59,821 bases of DNA, from positions 1 through 59,821 of IMG/VR virus record IMGVR_UViG_3300018080_000197, one strand, 5' to 3'. Under the pieces are notes generated by a model. The model had not been told where the DNA came from. It did not search any database and saw only the letters and a program-made list of their open reading frames with translations. The translations under genes were made by a program, and so were the position numbers. This document shows, piece by piece, positions 59,497 to 59,821 of this stretch (position 1 is its first letter; every line of letters begins with the position of its first letter). The DNA is from a virus.

Positions 59497-59821
59497 ATGA
59501 CAGAGGACGCCAAACAGACGGCGACCACAGCGCCTCAGACGGAACCCTCCCCCAGCAACGGGGGACGGACAGTGACCCTGACCCCCAAAGCGCCGGAGAC
59601 GGGGGAACAGCAGGGGACGACGGTGAAGACGGGAAAATCCGCACCCGTCAAGAAGGCCAAGAAGGCCAAGACGGCCAAGACGGCCAAGACGGCCAAGACG
59701 GCCAAGACGGCCAAGACCTCTTCCCCCAGCAAGCCGAAGGGGAAGCCGAAGGCCAAGACTGCCAGTGCCACGGCTGGAGACAGAGGGTGTGCGGCATTCA
59801 TCCGGCAGTGTTACACGGAAG
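59497..59821 (+). CDS. Histone H1-like Lys/Ala-rich protein, 5' part (continues at 1-650)
   Basis: ATG 59497 follows agggagga at 59481-59488. An acidic/Thr-rich lead of about 50 residues passes into KKA and then KTA repeats (from 59650), followed by SSPSKPKGKPKAK and the start of the conserved small domain. The frame runs off the window and joins the frame ending at 650. It is the last gene before the circular junction. Confidence 0.83.
   Translation, partial: MTEDAKQTATTAPQTEPSPSNGGRTVTLTPKAPETGEQQGTTVKTGKSAPVKKAKKAKTAKTAKTAKTAKTAKTSSPSKPKGKPKAKTASATAGDRGCAAFIRQCYTE
59668..59712 (+). repeat. 9-bp tandem repeat, five Lys-Thr-Ala units
   Basis: Five aagacggcc units, preceded by two KKA variant units and followed by the same unique sequence as after position 110. 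The other end of the window shows at least twelve units. Confidence 0.93.
59716..59821. repeat. Terminal overlap, right copy (matches 111-216)
   Basis: Identical to 111-216 except g at 59761 versus t at 156. Marks the circular junction of the assembly. Confidence 0.9.

Overview
The window looks like a nearly complete genome of a tailed double-stranded DNA phage (Caudoviricetes, siphovirus-like). It carries a large terminase, portal, MuF-type head protein, P22-like coat protein, tail tube, tape measure and a tail-tip block, with no integrase, transposase, tRNA or rRNA that I could see. Every gene I can support lies on the + strand. The two ends overlap: 59716-59821 repeats 111-216 with one mismatch, and both ends lie inside a Lys-Thr-Ala tandem repeat. 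The sequence is therefore best read as a circular or circularly permuted genome of about 59.6 kb opened inside one gene. The host cannot be named; a GTA-like tail tip and a lipoprotein hint at a Gram-negative host, but this is inference.

Layout: (1) 1-11809, replication and recombination: histone-like basic protein (split by the window ends), SNF2-type helicase, RuvC-like nuclease, family-4 uracil-DNA glycosylase, Cas4/RecB-like nuclease, Sak4-like RecA-fold ATPase, likely ssDNA-binding protein, PolA-type DNA polymerase, primase-helicase and Dam-type methylase. (2) 11812-19648, DNA modification: a ParB-like protein, DpdA (base exchange into DNA), QueC, QueD, QueE, several unknown proteins, a HAD phosphatase, a MazG-like protein, and a phosphoribosyltransferase fused to GTP cyclohydrolase I (FolE). 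FolE, QueD, QueE and QueC make preQ0 from GTP, and DpdA would insert it in place of guanine. (3) 19649-27027, small mostly unknown genes, including a sliding-clamp-like protein and an operon bounded by its own promoter and two terminators. (4) 27329-42008, packaging, lysis-like membrane proteins, head and neck genes, tail tube. (5) 42070-56384, tail chaperone with a programmed -1 frameshift, tape measure, GTA-like DUF2460/DUF2163/NlpC-P60/tip block, lectin-like and beta-helix fibres. (6) 56385-59496, strong terminator, promoter region, small genes, a topoisomerase-VI-A/Toprim-like protein and a palindrome-rich control region.

The most unusual points are the complete 7-deazaguanine pathway with a PRTase-FolE fusion and a QueE with a non-standard CX3CX6C cluster motif; a recurring basic 'R-x-I-T-K' peptide at the ends of many DNA-handling proteins; two intergenic regions that share large palindromes and an operator-like sequence; and a polymorphic tandem repeat in the histone-like gene.
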